The notes beneath the pieces are model-generated. The model had not been told where the DNA came from, did not search any database, and worked only from the letters and a program-made list of their open reading frames with translations. A stretch of DNA of 64,000 bases. Source: Dyella japonica A8. Lineage in GTDB: Bacteria; Pseudomonadota; Gammaproteobacteria; Xanthomonadales; Rhodanobacteraceae. Below are positions 27,719-38,711 of the stretch, piece by piece. Each line of letters starts with the position of its first letter. Positions within the stretch are counted from its first letter, which is position 1. The DNA lies in NCBI RefSeq assembly GCF_000725385.1, contig NZ_CP008884.1, positions 4,030,001-4,094,000 of the forward strand, read 5' to 3'. The position numbers and the translations under genes were made by a program.

Positions 27719-27724
27719 GAGCAG

Positions 27725-27787
27725 GTCATCCCTGGCCTGCTCCGGCAGGCTGCTTTCGACAGCTTGCCGGGGTGTCGCCGGGATGAC
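27725..27787. repeat. Degenerate family-A repeat (copy A6)
   Basis: GTCATCCCTGGC at 27725 and GCCGGGATGAC at 27777 are the outer ends of family A with a one-base slip. The interior is short and includes CTCCGGCAGG..AGCTTGCCGG. It lies between ileS and ribF. Confidence 0.5.
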
Positions 27788-27823
27788 GGGGCGAAAGCGC
27801 CAACGTTACCGGATTTGGGCCGG

Positions 27824-28777
27824 TTACGCCTCGCTGAGACGCGGGTTCATGCCCAGCAATTCACGGGCCTGCCGGGCGTCTTTGGCCATCTGGACGGTCA
27901 AATCGTCCAGGTTGTCGAATTTCTGCTCATCGCGGAGCTTGGCCACGAACTCCACCGCCATGCGCTGGCCGTAGAGATCGCCCTCGAAGTCGAACAGATG
28001 GACCTCCAGCAGCGGCTCCGGCACCTCGTTCACCGTAGGCCGCACGCCCAGGCTGGCCACGCCCGGCCAGCTGCATTCGCTCTCGCCCAGGCCCACGCGC
28101 ACGGCGAAAATGCCATGGACCGGGCTGGTGCGGTCGCGCAGGTGGATATTGGCCGTGGGATAGCCCAGCTGGCGCCCCAGTTGCTTGCCGTATTCCACCT
28201 TGCCGTCGATCACGAACGGGCGGCCCAGCAAGGGCGCCGCGCCGGAAAACTCACCTGCCGAGAGCAGCATGCGCACCCGCGTCGCCGAAACACGCGCGCC
28301 GTCCAGCAACACCGAGGGCATGGTGCGGGCGGTGAAGCCGAAACCCGGCCCGACCCGCTCCAGCATCGCCACGTCGCCGCTGCGCTTGTGGCCGAAGCGG
28401 AAATCCGCGCCGACCCAGACCTCGCGGGCGTTGAGCCGGTCCACCAGCACCTGGCGCACGAATTCATCCGCTGACATGGATGTGAGGGCGCGATTGAAGC
28501 GCAGCAAGAGCACCTGCTCCATGCCCGCGGCATCAAAACCGCGCAGCTTCTCGCGGACACTGGAAAGCCGGGGCACGGGCTCGGGCGAAAAGAAAGCCCG
28601 CGGCAGCGGCTCGAAGCTGACCACGATGGGGGTAAGGCCAAGCGCATCGGCGCGCTCGCGCACCTCCGCCAACAGAGCCTGGTGACCGCGATGCAGGCCA
28701 TCAAACGCGCCGACGGCCACCACGCTGCCGCCGGGCGCCAGAGTGGAACCGGCGACATCCCTGGAAAGTCTCATCAT
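27824..28777 (-). CDS. ribF: Bifunctional riboflavin kinase / FAD synthetase (RibF)
   Basis: 317 residues. RibF phosphorylates riboflavin to FMN and adenylylates FMN to FAD. The N-terminal nucleotidyltransferase domain has AVGAFDGLHRGHQALL (HxGH-like) and FRFGHKRSGDV. The C-terminal kinase domain has GRQLGYPTANIHL and SLGVRPTV. The ATG at 28777 (or the next codon) is chosen because MRLSRDVAG fits the family start. The gene sits between murJ and ileS on the same strand, the conserved murJ-ribF-ileS order. No FMN riboswitch is visible upstream. Confidence 0.95.
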   Translation of the reverse strand: MMRLSRDVAGSTLAPGGSVVAVGAFDGLHRGHQALLAEVRERADALGLTPIVVSFEPLPRAFFSPEPVPRLSSVREKLRGFDAAGMEQVLLLRFNRALTSMSADEFVRQVLVDRLNAREVWVGADFRFGHKRSGDVAMLERVGPGFGFTARTMPSVLLDGARVSATRVRMLLSAGEFSGAAPLLGRPFVIDGKVEYGKQLGRQLGYPTANIHLRDRTSPVHGIFAVRVGLGESECSWPGVASLGVRPTVNEVPEPLLEVHLFDFEGDLYGQRMAVEFVAKLRDEQKFDNLDDLTVQMAKDARQARELLGMNPRLSEA

Positions 28778-28840
28778 CGGGCGAGTATAGCGGCTGGGGC
28801 CGCATTGCCGATGCCCCATGCCCGGCACATTCCCTCACCG

Positions 28841-28922
28841 TCATCCCTGCGAAAGCAGGGATCCAGTGACTTCCCCGGGCGTCGCAAAAAGGCGCTGGAT
28901 CCCTGCTTTCGCAGGGATGACG
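28841..28922. repeat. 82-bp inverted-repeat element, family A (copy A3)
   Basis: Arms 28841-28867 and 28896-28922 are perfect 27-bp inverted repeats beginning GTCATCCCTGCGAAAGCAGG. The interior is only 28 bp and includes GTCGCAAAAAGGCG. It lies between murJ and ribF. Confidence 0.85.
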
Positions 28923-28946
28923 AACTTAAGGACTGAGGAAAATACG

Positions 28947-30554
28947 TTACACGCCACGCAGTTCGCGCAAACGGAAGCCGGCTGCAAACAGCGTCACGAC
29001 ATAGGCGCCGCCGCCTGCGACCACCAGCACAGCCAGACGCCACACGCGCGTCCATTTGTCCGCATCGGTCCAGTCCGGCCACAGATGCATGCCCGCCATC
29101 AGCACCGCCACCATCACCGCGCAGGACAACACCAGGCGCAGCATGTGCCGTGCCCAGCCCGGCTGGCGCTGGTACACGCCCGCCCGGCGCAGCCAATGCC
29201 ACAACAGGCCCAGGTTGATGTAGCTGGCGATGGCGCTGGCCATGCCCAGCGCCATGTGCAGGCCCGGCACGGCGGCGATGCCGTCCAGCCACGGCAGCTG
29301 GCGCTGTTCCGGCGTCGCCCACAGCACGTACAGCAGGGCCACGAAGATCACGTTCATCACCATGTTTGCCACCAGCGACGCCACACCGGCACGCACCGGT
29401 GTCTTGGTGTCCTGGCGCGAGTAGAACGCCGGCAGCGCCACCTTCACCAGCGCGAACGCCGGCAGGCCGAAGCTCAGCGCGGTGATGGACAGCGTGGCCA
29501 TGCGCGTATCGAACGGGGTGAACTGGCCATGCTGGAACAAGGTGGCCACCAGCGGCCGCGCCAGCAGCATCAGCGCGAACATGGCCGGTACGGCGATCAG
29601 CAGCGTGGTGCGCAGGCCCCAGTCCAGCGCCTTGGAGAAACCTTCCTTGTCGGTGGTCACGTGATGGCGCGACAGCGACGGCAGGATCACCGTGCCCAGC
29701 GCGACGCCGAACAAGCCCAGCGGCAGTTCGAGGAAGCGGTCGGCCTGCGACAGCCAGCTCTGCGAGCCCGTCATCAGGTAGGCCGCGATCACCGTGTCCA
29801 GCAACAGGTTGATCTGCGCGATGGAAGAGCCAAACAGCGTCGGCACCATCAGCGTCAGGATGCGGCGCACATCCGGATGGCTCCAGCCCCAGCGCGGCAG
29901 CGTGAGCAGGTCCAGCCCACGCAGTGAGGGCAGCTGGAACAGCAGTTGCAGCAGGCCCGCCAGCAGGATCGCCCAACCCATCGCCATGATCGGCGGGTGC
30001 ACGAACTTCGACAGCCACAGCGCGCCGCCAATCATGCACAGGTTGAGGATCACCGGCGTGAGCGCCGGCAGCGCGAACTTGTGGAAGCTGTTGAGCGCAC
30101 CGCCGCACAGCGCAGTCAGCGACACAAACAGCAGGAACGGAAACGTCAGGCGCAGCAGCTGCGCGGTGAGCGCGAACTTCTCCGGCGTATCGGCCGCGCC
30201 CTGCGAGAACAGCGCCGCCACCTGCGGGGCAAAGATGACGCCCAACGCGGTGATGACCAGCAGCACCCCGCCCAGCGTGCCGGACACGCGGGACATCAGC
30301 TGCTTGAGATCCTCATGGGGGCGCTTCTCCTTCACTTCGGTGAAGACCGGCACGAAGGCGGTGGAGAACGACCCCTCCGCAAACAGCCGGCGCATAAAGT
30401 TGGGGATACGGAAGGCCACCCAGAAGGCGTCGGTGGCCGCGTTGGCGCCGAAGGTGGCATTGATCGACATGTCCCGGACCAGACCGAGTACGCGCGAAAT
30501 CATGGTCATGCTGCTGAAGGACAGCAGCCCACGGAACATGCTGGGAGACTTCAT
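28947..30554 (-). CDS. murJ: Lipid II flippase MurJ
   Basis: 535 residues with about 14 hydrophobic membrane segments, as expected for the MOP-family flippase that moves lipid II across the inner membrane for peptidoglycan synthesis. The N-terminus MFRGLLSFSSMTMISRVLGL and RDMSINATFGANAATDAFW are typical. FRIPNFMRRLFAEGSFSTAF is the MurJ signature. It lies upstream of ribF and is divergent from rpsT, as in many gammaproteobacteria. A family-A repeat occupies the downstream spacer. Confidence 0.96.
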   Translation of the reverse strand: MKSPSMFRGLLSFSSMTMISRVLGLVRDMSINATFGANAATDAFWVAFRIPNFMRRLFAEGSFSTAFVPVFTEVKEKRPHEDLKQLMSRVSGTLGGVLLVITALGVIFAPQVAALFSQGAADTPEKFALTAQLLRLTFPFLLFVSLTALCGGALNSFHKFALPALTPVILNLCMIGGALWLSKFVHPPIMAMGWAILLAGLLQLLFQLPSLRGLDLLTLPRWGWSHPDVRRILTLMVPTLFGSSIAQINLLLDTVIAAYLMTGSQSWLSQADRFLELPLGLFGVALGTVILPSLSRHHVTTDKEGFSKALDWGLRTTLLIAVPAMFALMLLARPLVATLFQHGQFTPFDTRMATLSITALSFGLPAFALVKVALPAFYSRQDTKTPVRAGVASLVANMVMNVIFVALLYVLWATPEQRQLPWLDGIAAVPGLHMALGMASAIASYINLGLLWHWLRRAGVYQRQPGWARHMLRLVLSCAVMVAVLMAGMHLWPDWTDADKWTRVWRLAVLVVAGGGAYVVTLFAAGFRLRELRGV

Positions 30555-30744
30555 GCCTCTTGTCGTGCCTTTGCTGGTGAGACGCGCCTAGCCCCTCTGC
30601 CCTGGCGCCGAAAGGTGCGTAGTGTGACAGCCCAGGGTGGCAAGATGACAGCGCGGACGTGGCATAATCCGGTCCTTCGGTTCACCTTTGGCCGCCATTT
30701 CGGCGGCACAGCGCCCTTCCAGGCGCCTTGGCAACGCTAAGCTG

Positions 30745-30773
30745 TTGACGCTGCGGCCCATTGCCCGCATAAT
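30745..30773 (+). promoter_or_regulatory. Sigma-70 promoter of rpsT
   Basis: TTGACG (-35) and CATAAT (-10) are separated by exactly 17 bp. The -10 ends 44 nt before the rpsT start codon. Each hexamer matches consensus at five of six positions. Confidence 0.75.
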
Positions 30774-30817
30774 TGCCAGTCTTTTTCCAACCCAGCAATT
30801 CATTTCGGAGTTCTACC

Positions 30818-31081
30818 TTGGCCAACATCAAGTCCGCGAAGAAGCGCGCGCGCCAGTCCGAGCAGCGCCGCCTGCGCAACGTCAGCGCCCGTTCCATGGT
30901 GCGCACCGCCCTCAAGAAGGTCGTCAAGGCCATCGAGGCCAAGGACAAGGCAGCCGCCGTTGAGGCCTTTGCCGCTGCGCAGCCGGTCATGGACCGCTAC
31001 GCCGCCCGTGGCCTGATCCACAAGAACAAGGCTGCTCGCCATAAGAGCCGCCTCAACGCGAAGATCCGCGAGCTGGCGTAA
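30818..31081 (+). CDS. rpsT: 30S ribosomal protein S20
   Basis: 87 residues. S20 binds 16S rRNA early in 30S assembly. The sequence [20 protein letters not shown], the central [17 protein letters not shown] and the end [15 protein letters not shown] are standard. Translation starts at a TTG at 30818, with CGGAG 8 nt upstream; E. coli rpsT also starts with UUG, which is tied to its autoregulation. It has its own promoter and is followed by an unusual series of terminator hairpins. Confidence 0.96.
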   Translation: MANIKSAKKRARQSEQRRLRNVSARSMVRTALKKVVKAIEAKDKAAAVEAFAAAQPVMDRYAARGLIHKNKAARHKSRLNAKIRELA

Positions 31082-31113
31082 GCCGGCTCCGCGTACTGAA
31101 TCTCGGGTTGGCG

Positions 31114-31280
31114 AAAAAGCCGGCGGAAGCCGGCTTTTTTGTGTTTGGGAAAAGCGGGCTGGCGGAAGCCGGCTTTTTTGTGCTTTGGGAAAAGCGGGCC
31201 GGCGGAAGCCGGCTTTTTTTTGTGTTTGGGAAAAAGGGGCCGACTGAAGCCGGTTTTCTTTTTGGGCCTTTGGGCCCGTT
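31114..31280 (+). terminator. Tandem array of terminator hairpins after rpsT
   Basis: The first unit at 31114-31140 is an 11-bp perfect stem, AAAAAGCCGGC with loop GGAA and GCCGGCTTTTTT. Three further copies start at about 31161, 31201 and 31240, giving a period of 39-40 bp. Copies 2 and 3 keep GGAAGCCGGCTTTTTT; copy 4 is diverged. A fifth hairpin, GGGCC/GGCCC followed by GTTTT, ends the run. The first is a textbook intrinsic terminator for rpsT. Confidence 0.85.
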
Positions 31281-31335
31281 TTGGCGATACGGCGACCTGG
31301 CCGCCTGCGCGGCCGGCATTCCGACCTCCTGCCGG

Positions 31336-31485
31336 CGACGCGAAGCTAGTCCCGTGGGAAGGCCGGGGCACTTTTCATTGCTTGCCCACGCACGCGCAGG
31401 AACGCGTGCGAACGGCGAAGCCGGCCCGTAGGGCGGAGGGCAGGATGCCCGGAGTAAAGATCCCACGGGGACTAGCTTCGCGTCG
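31336..31485. repeat. Long-range inverted repeat with 24-25-bp arms
   Basis: CGACGCGAAGCTAGTCCC plus GTGGGA at 31336-31359 is the inverse of 31461-31485, apart from one extra base. The loop is about 100 bp and contains CGGAGGGCAGGATGCCCGG. This resembles the dispersed mosaic repeats of Xanthomonadales genomes. Confidence 0.65.
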
Positions 31486-31676
31486 AAAGTAACCAAAAGA
31501 AACGGCACCCCGGAATCGGCGCCTTCCGGGCCTGCAGCCCTCTAGGTGCGCGGGCGGGTTGCGGGGTTTTCGACGGGGCATCCTGCCCTGACGCCAAACT
31601 GGCTCGCATCCCTGCGAGCCACCCTTCGGGCTATTCCTCCACCCGCCCACCGCGTCATGCGGGGACCCGGTGGGTC

Positions 31677-31718
31677 AAAAGCCAAAAGCCAAAGCTAAAA
31701 GCTAAAAGCTAAAAGCCG
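31677..31718. repeat. AAAAGCY heptanucleotide tandem repeat
   Basis: Six imperfect copies of AAAAGCC or AAAAGCT run in tandem, one of them 6 bp long. The base composition is far from that of the surrounding DNA. No gene lies close enough for an obvious effect. Confidence 0.75.
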
Positions 31719-31767
31719 AAGCAAGAACCCGAGCCGTTAGCGGAACATCCCAAAGTGGCGAGTCCCT

Positions 31768-31850
31768 TGTGGGAGCGCACCCTGTGCGCGACTGGGGCGT
31801 CTCGTAGTCACCGCTCCGTTAGGTTGTCGCGCACAGGGTGCGCTCCCACA
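31768..31850. repeat. Family-B palindromic repeat (copy B1)
   Basis: Arms 31768-31792 and 31826-31850 are perfect 25-bp inverted repeats beginning TGTGGGAGCGCACCCTGTGC, with a 33-bp loop. The same arms recur at 41112-41187 and 52581-52670. It lies between convergent rpsT and obg. Confidence 0.9.
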
Positions 31851-32190
31851 GAAAAGAGAAAAGCGGGCGATCGTGCGGGTTCCATCAACGCCGAAGCGAA
31901 GCGGGGCGCCGCTTTAAGTCCTCATCGCCAAGGCGCGTTGCGAAAAGCCTGGAAGTACCCGCTGTGTAGCGGCGGAGGTTGCCAAGCAACAACCTGCCTC
32001 AAGCGTTCGGGCTTATCCCCACGACATGCTGCCAGCTCTGGCTCTCTAGGCCATTTTCTTTGGGTTACTTTTCTTTTGGGCCAGCAAAAGAAAAGTGACT
32101 CGGCCTTCGGCAGAAGGTCGAAACGCCCGCTGCGTAAGCGGCCCGATCGCGGTATCGCACGAGGCGACGACCGACCACGACAGAAACTGG

Positions 32191-32210
32191 ATCCCGGCCT
32201 GCGCCGGGAT
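32191..32210. repeat. Short family-A-like hairpin (copy A5)
   Basis: ATCCCGGC and GCCGGGAT are perfect 8-bp inverted repeats with loop CTGC, flanked by CTGG and GACGG as in family A. Confidence 0.6.
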
Positions 32211-32286
32211 GACGGCTTTTATGAAGTCATGAGGTAAGGTTGACTCCTCACCCCAACCCTTCCCTAAGGGGGGAGCGGGAGAGAAC

Positions 32287-32314
32287 AAAAAAGCGGCCAT
32301 TCGGCCGCTTTTTC
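32287..32314 (-). terminator. Intrinsic terminator of the rplU-rpmA-obg side, probably bidirectional
   Basis: AAAAAAGCGGCC and GGCCGCTTTTTC pair around ATTC. Read in the obg direction the stem is followed by T6; read the other way it is followed by TTTTTCT. It lies 26 bp after the obg stop. Confidence 0.85.
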
Positions 32315-32340
32315 TGTATTGAGGCAACAAAGCGCCACGC

Positions 32341-33530
<1,190 letters not shown>

Positions 33531-33545
33531 TGCCTTCCAAAACAC

Positions 33546-33567
33546 AAAAGCCCCGCCGAAGCGGGGC
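33546..33567 (-). terminator. Terminator-like hairpin between rpmA and obg
   Basis: GCCCCGC and GCGGGGC form a 7-bp stem with loop CGAA. Read along rpmA it is followed by TTTTGTGTT. It could attenuate transcription from rpmA into obg. Confidence 0.7.
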
Positions 33568-33590
33568 CTTCGCTGCAGCATCGCTGGGTA

Positions 33591-33848
33591 TTAACCCTTG
33601 ACGACGCTGACGAACTTGCGGTTGTTCTCGCCGCGCGTCTTGAACTCGACGGTGCCGTCGACCAGCGCAAACAGCGTGTGGTCACGACCCAGGCCCACGC
33701 CGGTACCGGCATGGAACTTGGTGCCGCGCTGACGCACGATGATGTTGCCGGCCTCGATGGCCTGGCCGCCGTACACCTTCACGCCGAGATACTTCGGGTT
33801 GGAGTCGCGACCGTTGCGGGACGAACCTACGCCTTTTTTATGTGCCAT
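33591..33848 (-). CDS. rpmA: 50S ribosomal protein L27
   Basis: 85 residues, the standard length. L27 sits near the peptidyl transferase centre, and its N-terminal tail reaches the P site. The sequence [20 protein letters not shown], then [19 protein letters not shown] and GRDHTLFAL, is fully conserved. CGGAG lies 9 nt before the ATG. It follows rplU by 19 bp in the usual ribosomal unit. Confidence 0.97.
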   Translation of the reverse strand: MAHKKGVGSSRNGRDSNPKYLGVKVYGGQAIEAGNIIVRQRGTKFHAGTGVGLGRDHTLFALVDGTVEFKTRGENNRKFVSVVKG

Positions 33849-33867
33849 GACTATCTACTCCGGCTGA

Positions 33868-34182
33868 TCAGGCGTTGATGCCCGTGATCTCGACTTCGGT
33901 GAAATGCTGACGATGTCCCTGCTGCTTCTTGTGGTGCTTGCGGCGGCGGAACTTGATGATGCGGACCTTGTCGGCACGACCATGCTTGCGCACGGTGGCG
34001 CTGACGGTGGCACCGGCCACGGTCGGGGCACCGACGGTGATCGACTCACCGGCACCGACCAGCAGAACCTGGTCGAAGGTGAAGGCTGCGCCTTCTTCGG
34101 CGTTCAACAGTTCCACGCGCAGGACGTCGCCCTGCTGAACGCGGTACTGCTTGCCGCCGGTCTTGATGACTGCATAACTCAT
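33868..34182 (-). CDS. rplU: 50S ribosomal protein L21
   Basis: 104 residues. L21 binds 23S rRNA domain [21 protein letters not shown] at the N-terminus and [20 protein letters not shown] at the C-terminus are the family hallmarks. It is the first gene of rplU-rpmA-obg and has a visible promoter and a leader hairpin upstream. Confidence 0.97.
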   Translation of the reverse strand: MSYAVIKTGGKQYRVQQGDVLRVELLNAEEGAAFTFDQVLLVGAGESITVGAPTVAGATVSATVRKHGRADKVRIIKFRRRKHHKKQQGHRQHFTEVEITGINA

Positions 34183-34216
34183 GGGAATTTCCCTTCTGTC
34201 GTTATTCTCTTGGGCT

Positions 34217-34241
34217 CGCCGGCCCTAAATGGACACCGGCG
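34217..34241 (-). promoter_or_regulatory. Leader hairpin upstream of rplU
   Basis: CGCCGG and CCGGCG form a 6-bp stem with a 13-nt loop within the predicted rplU 5' leader. Many ribosomal protein leaders are structured for autoregulation; this one matches no class I know. Confidence 0.35.
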
Positions 34242-34249
34242 AACTCGGG

Positions 34250-34279
34250 AGTATAGCGGGCCTGAAGGGCGCTGGTCAA
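34250..34279 (-). promoter_or_regulatory. Sigma-70 promoter of rplU-rpmA-obg
   Basis: On the minus strand TTGACC and TATACT are separated by 18 bp. The -35 abuts the stop codon of the upstream DUF2059 gene. The predicted leader is about 60 nt. Confidence 0.75.
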
Positions 34280-35035
34280 TTACTGACCACTCTGCCCGCT
34301 GGTGGCGGCCGCGGGCTTGGTGACCTTCTTGGCCGGCGCGGCCTTGGTATCGGTCTTGGCGGGCGTCTTGGCCGCCGGCTTGGCCGTGGTCTTCTTCGGC
34401 GCCGCCTTGGTCGCGGTCTTCTTGGCCGGCGCCTTGCCGTGCGAAGCCGCGTGCGTGGTGGCCTTTGCCGCCGGCTTGGCTTCTTCCTCGTCGGATCCGG
34501 CGTCGGCGGCCTTGAGGGCGGCCGCGCCCGCCACGGCGGCTTCCGGGGCCGACGAAGACGCCACCTTGGCGGGACAACGGCCGGCGCTGTCCAGGGTGCC
34601 CATATGCTTGAGTTCGTTGACCATCTGGTCGCTGCGCTCGTGGCTCCACTGCTGGCCGGCCTCGTTCGCCTCGGCCATGGTGGTGGGCATCTCGGTGATG
34701 ACCTTCTGGCCCAGCGGGGAGCGATAGAACTTCAGCAGGCCGTTCATCTCGTCGGAGGTGAAGTGGCGCTGCCACACGGGCACCAGGCGGCCGATGAAGA
34801 GCTGGGTCTGGCTCTCATTCATGTAGTTTTGCCAGAAGTCCGTTGGGACGCAGGGCATCGATTGCTGCAGCGTGTTCACCGCCTGGGTGTTCATCTGCAG
34901 CAGCATCTTGCCAAGGCCGACCACTTCCATCAGCTGGCGAACCTGGTCCTCGGTCGCCGGCGCCGATGACGCCATCGCTTGTCCCACGCCCATTGCAAGC
35001 GCAATGGCGGCACCCCATCTGGTCAACTTGCCCAT
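34280..35035 (-). CDS. Secreted DUF2059 protein with a Lys/Ala/Pro-rich tail
   Basis: 251 residues. A signal peptide ([20 protein letters not shown]) precedes a DUF2059 domain of about 120 residues with [19 protein letters not shown] and [18 protein letters not shown]. The domain's function is unknown. From about residue 165 to the end the chain is a low-complexity tail rich in Lys, Ala, Pro and Thr ([19 protein letters not shown]), like the C-terminal tail of histone H1 or AlgP. The ATG at 35035 is preferred over a GTG two codons upstream. It is divergent from uvrA, and the rplU promoter starts at its stop codon. Confidence 0.82.
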   Translation of the reverse strand: MGKLTRWGAAIALAMGVGQAMASSAPATEDQVRQLMEVVGLGKMLLQMNTQAVNTLQQSMPCVPTDFWQNYMNESQTQLFIGRLVPVWQRHFTSDEMNGLLKFYRSPLGQKVITEMPTTMAEANEAGQQWSHERSDQMVNELKHMGTLDSAGRCPAKVASSSAPEAAVAGAAALKAADAGSDEEEAKPAAKATTHAASHGKAPAKKTATKAAPKKTTAKPAAKTPAKTDTKAAPAKKVTKPAAATSGQSGQ

Positions 35036-35206
35036 CCGCACTCTCTGTCCGTGGCATCGGCCGGAACCCGGCCAAAGAATCCATTAGGCCATACTCGGCC
35101 GGATCTTCTCTTAAGAGTTTGTTGGATGACGTCAGACGGCAATAACCGTACTGACAAGTTTGTTATAGTACAGTTTTCCCCTACCCCTCCGACCATCCCG
35201 GGCGAC

Positions 35207-38100
<2,894 letters not shown>

Positions 38101-38104
<4 letters not shown>

Positions 38105-38607
38105 GTTCCACCGAAACAGTGCCTGAAAAACGCACGCGTTCCCGCAAGGCCGAGGTGCAGGAAAGCACCCCGGCCGTGACGGACAACGCACAGGCACCGG
38201 AGGCGGCGACTGGCCCGCTGTTCGTCGCCCCCATCGGCGTGCGTTGGCGTGATCTGGACGCGTTCAATCACGTCAACAACGCCAACTACCTCACCTACCT
38301 CGAAGAGGCACGCCTGCAATGGCTGCAGCACGTGCCGGGCTGGTTCGACGAGCACTCCATGCCCGTGCTGGCGGCGAGCGAACTGAACTACCGCCGCCCC
38401 ATCGAATGGCCGGCGCAGTTGAACGTGGAGCTGTTCTGCGAACGCCTGGGCAACAGTTCGGTGACCATCGCCCATCGCATCGTCAACGCCCACGATGGCT
38501 CGCTGTACAGCGACGGCAAGGTGGTGATGGTGTGGATGGACCCGGGCACCGGCAAGCCGGTACCCCTGCCCCAGTCGATCCGCGACGCGGCCGAAGCGGG
38601 CGCTTGA
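38101..38607 (+). CDS. Acyl-CoA thioesterase of the 4HBT/YbgC hotdog family
   Basis: 168 residues. The hotdog core begins [20 protein letters not shown], with the catalytic Asp in [10 protein letters not shown], followed by [11 protein letters not shown] and [14 protein letters not shown]. These match 4-hydroxybenzoyl-CoA thioesterase relatives that hydrolyse acyl-CoA esters; the substrate is not determinable. About 40 N-terminal residues are an unusual basic then Ala/Pro-rich extension ([13 protein letters not shown]). The ATG overlaps the uvrA stop, so the gene is translated from the uvrA message. Confidence 0.88.
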
Positions 38608-38711
38608 ACGACCCAGCCGGCATTTGGGGTTAACCCCTCCGGCACGACGGATGCCGCAGCTTCATGCGGTATCCGTACTATCAACGGCGACCACCCGAAA
38701 GGAGTTCGACC

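Larger units (their letters stand above)
31281..32286. other. Gene-free block rich in repeats between rpsT and obg
   Basis: About 1 kb between convergent genes. It holds a 24-bp inverted repeat (31336/31461), a heptanucleotide repeat (31677), a family-B palindrome (31768), a small hairpin near 31976-32000 and a family-A hairpin (32191). AAAGTAACCAAAAGAAA near 31486 recurs in inverted and slightly altered form near 32052. The open frames in this block are low-complexity or made of the repeats, and I do not consider any of them genes. Confidence 0.6.

Noticed and set aside
27592..27823. T-box leader for ileS
   Set aside because: No T-box core sequence is visible; the hairpins are simple palindromes.
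28778..28946. FMN riboswitch upstream of ribF
   Set aside because: The only structure is the family-A palindromic repeat; none of the conserved FMN aptamer segments are seen.
31114..31260. CRISPR-like array (regular 39-40-bp period)
   Set aside because: There are no unique spacers between repeats, each unit is a terminator hairpin with a U-tract, and no cas genes are present.
31053..31650. Minus-strand open frames with repeated KKPASAGFF-like peptides after rpsT
   Set aside because: They are translations of the tandem terminator hairpins and the mosaic repeat, and lack any start context.
35041..35206. Possible LexA (SOS) box upstream of uvrA
   Set aside because: ACTG and CAGT are present near 35150 and 35171, but the spacing does not fit CTGT-N8-ACAG or the Xanthomonadales LexA pattern.
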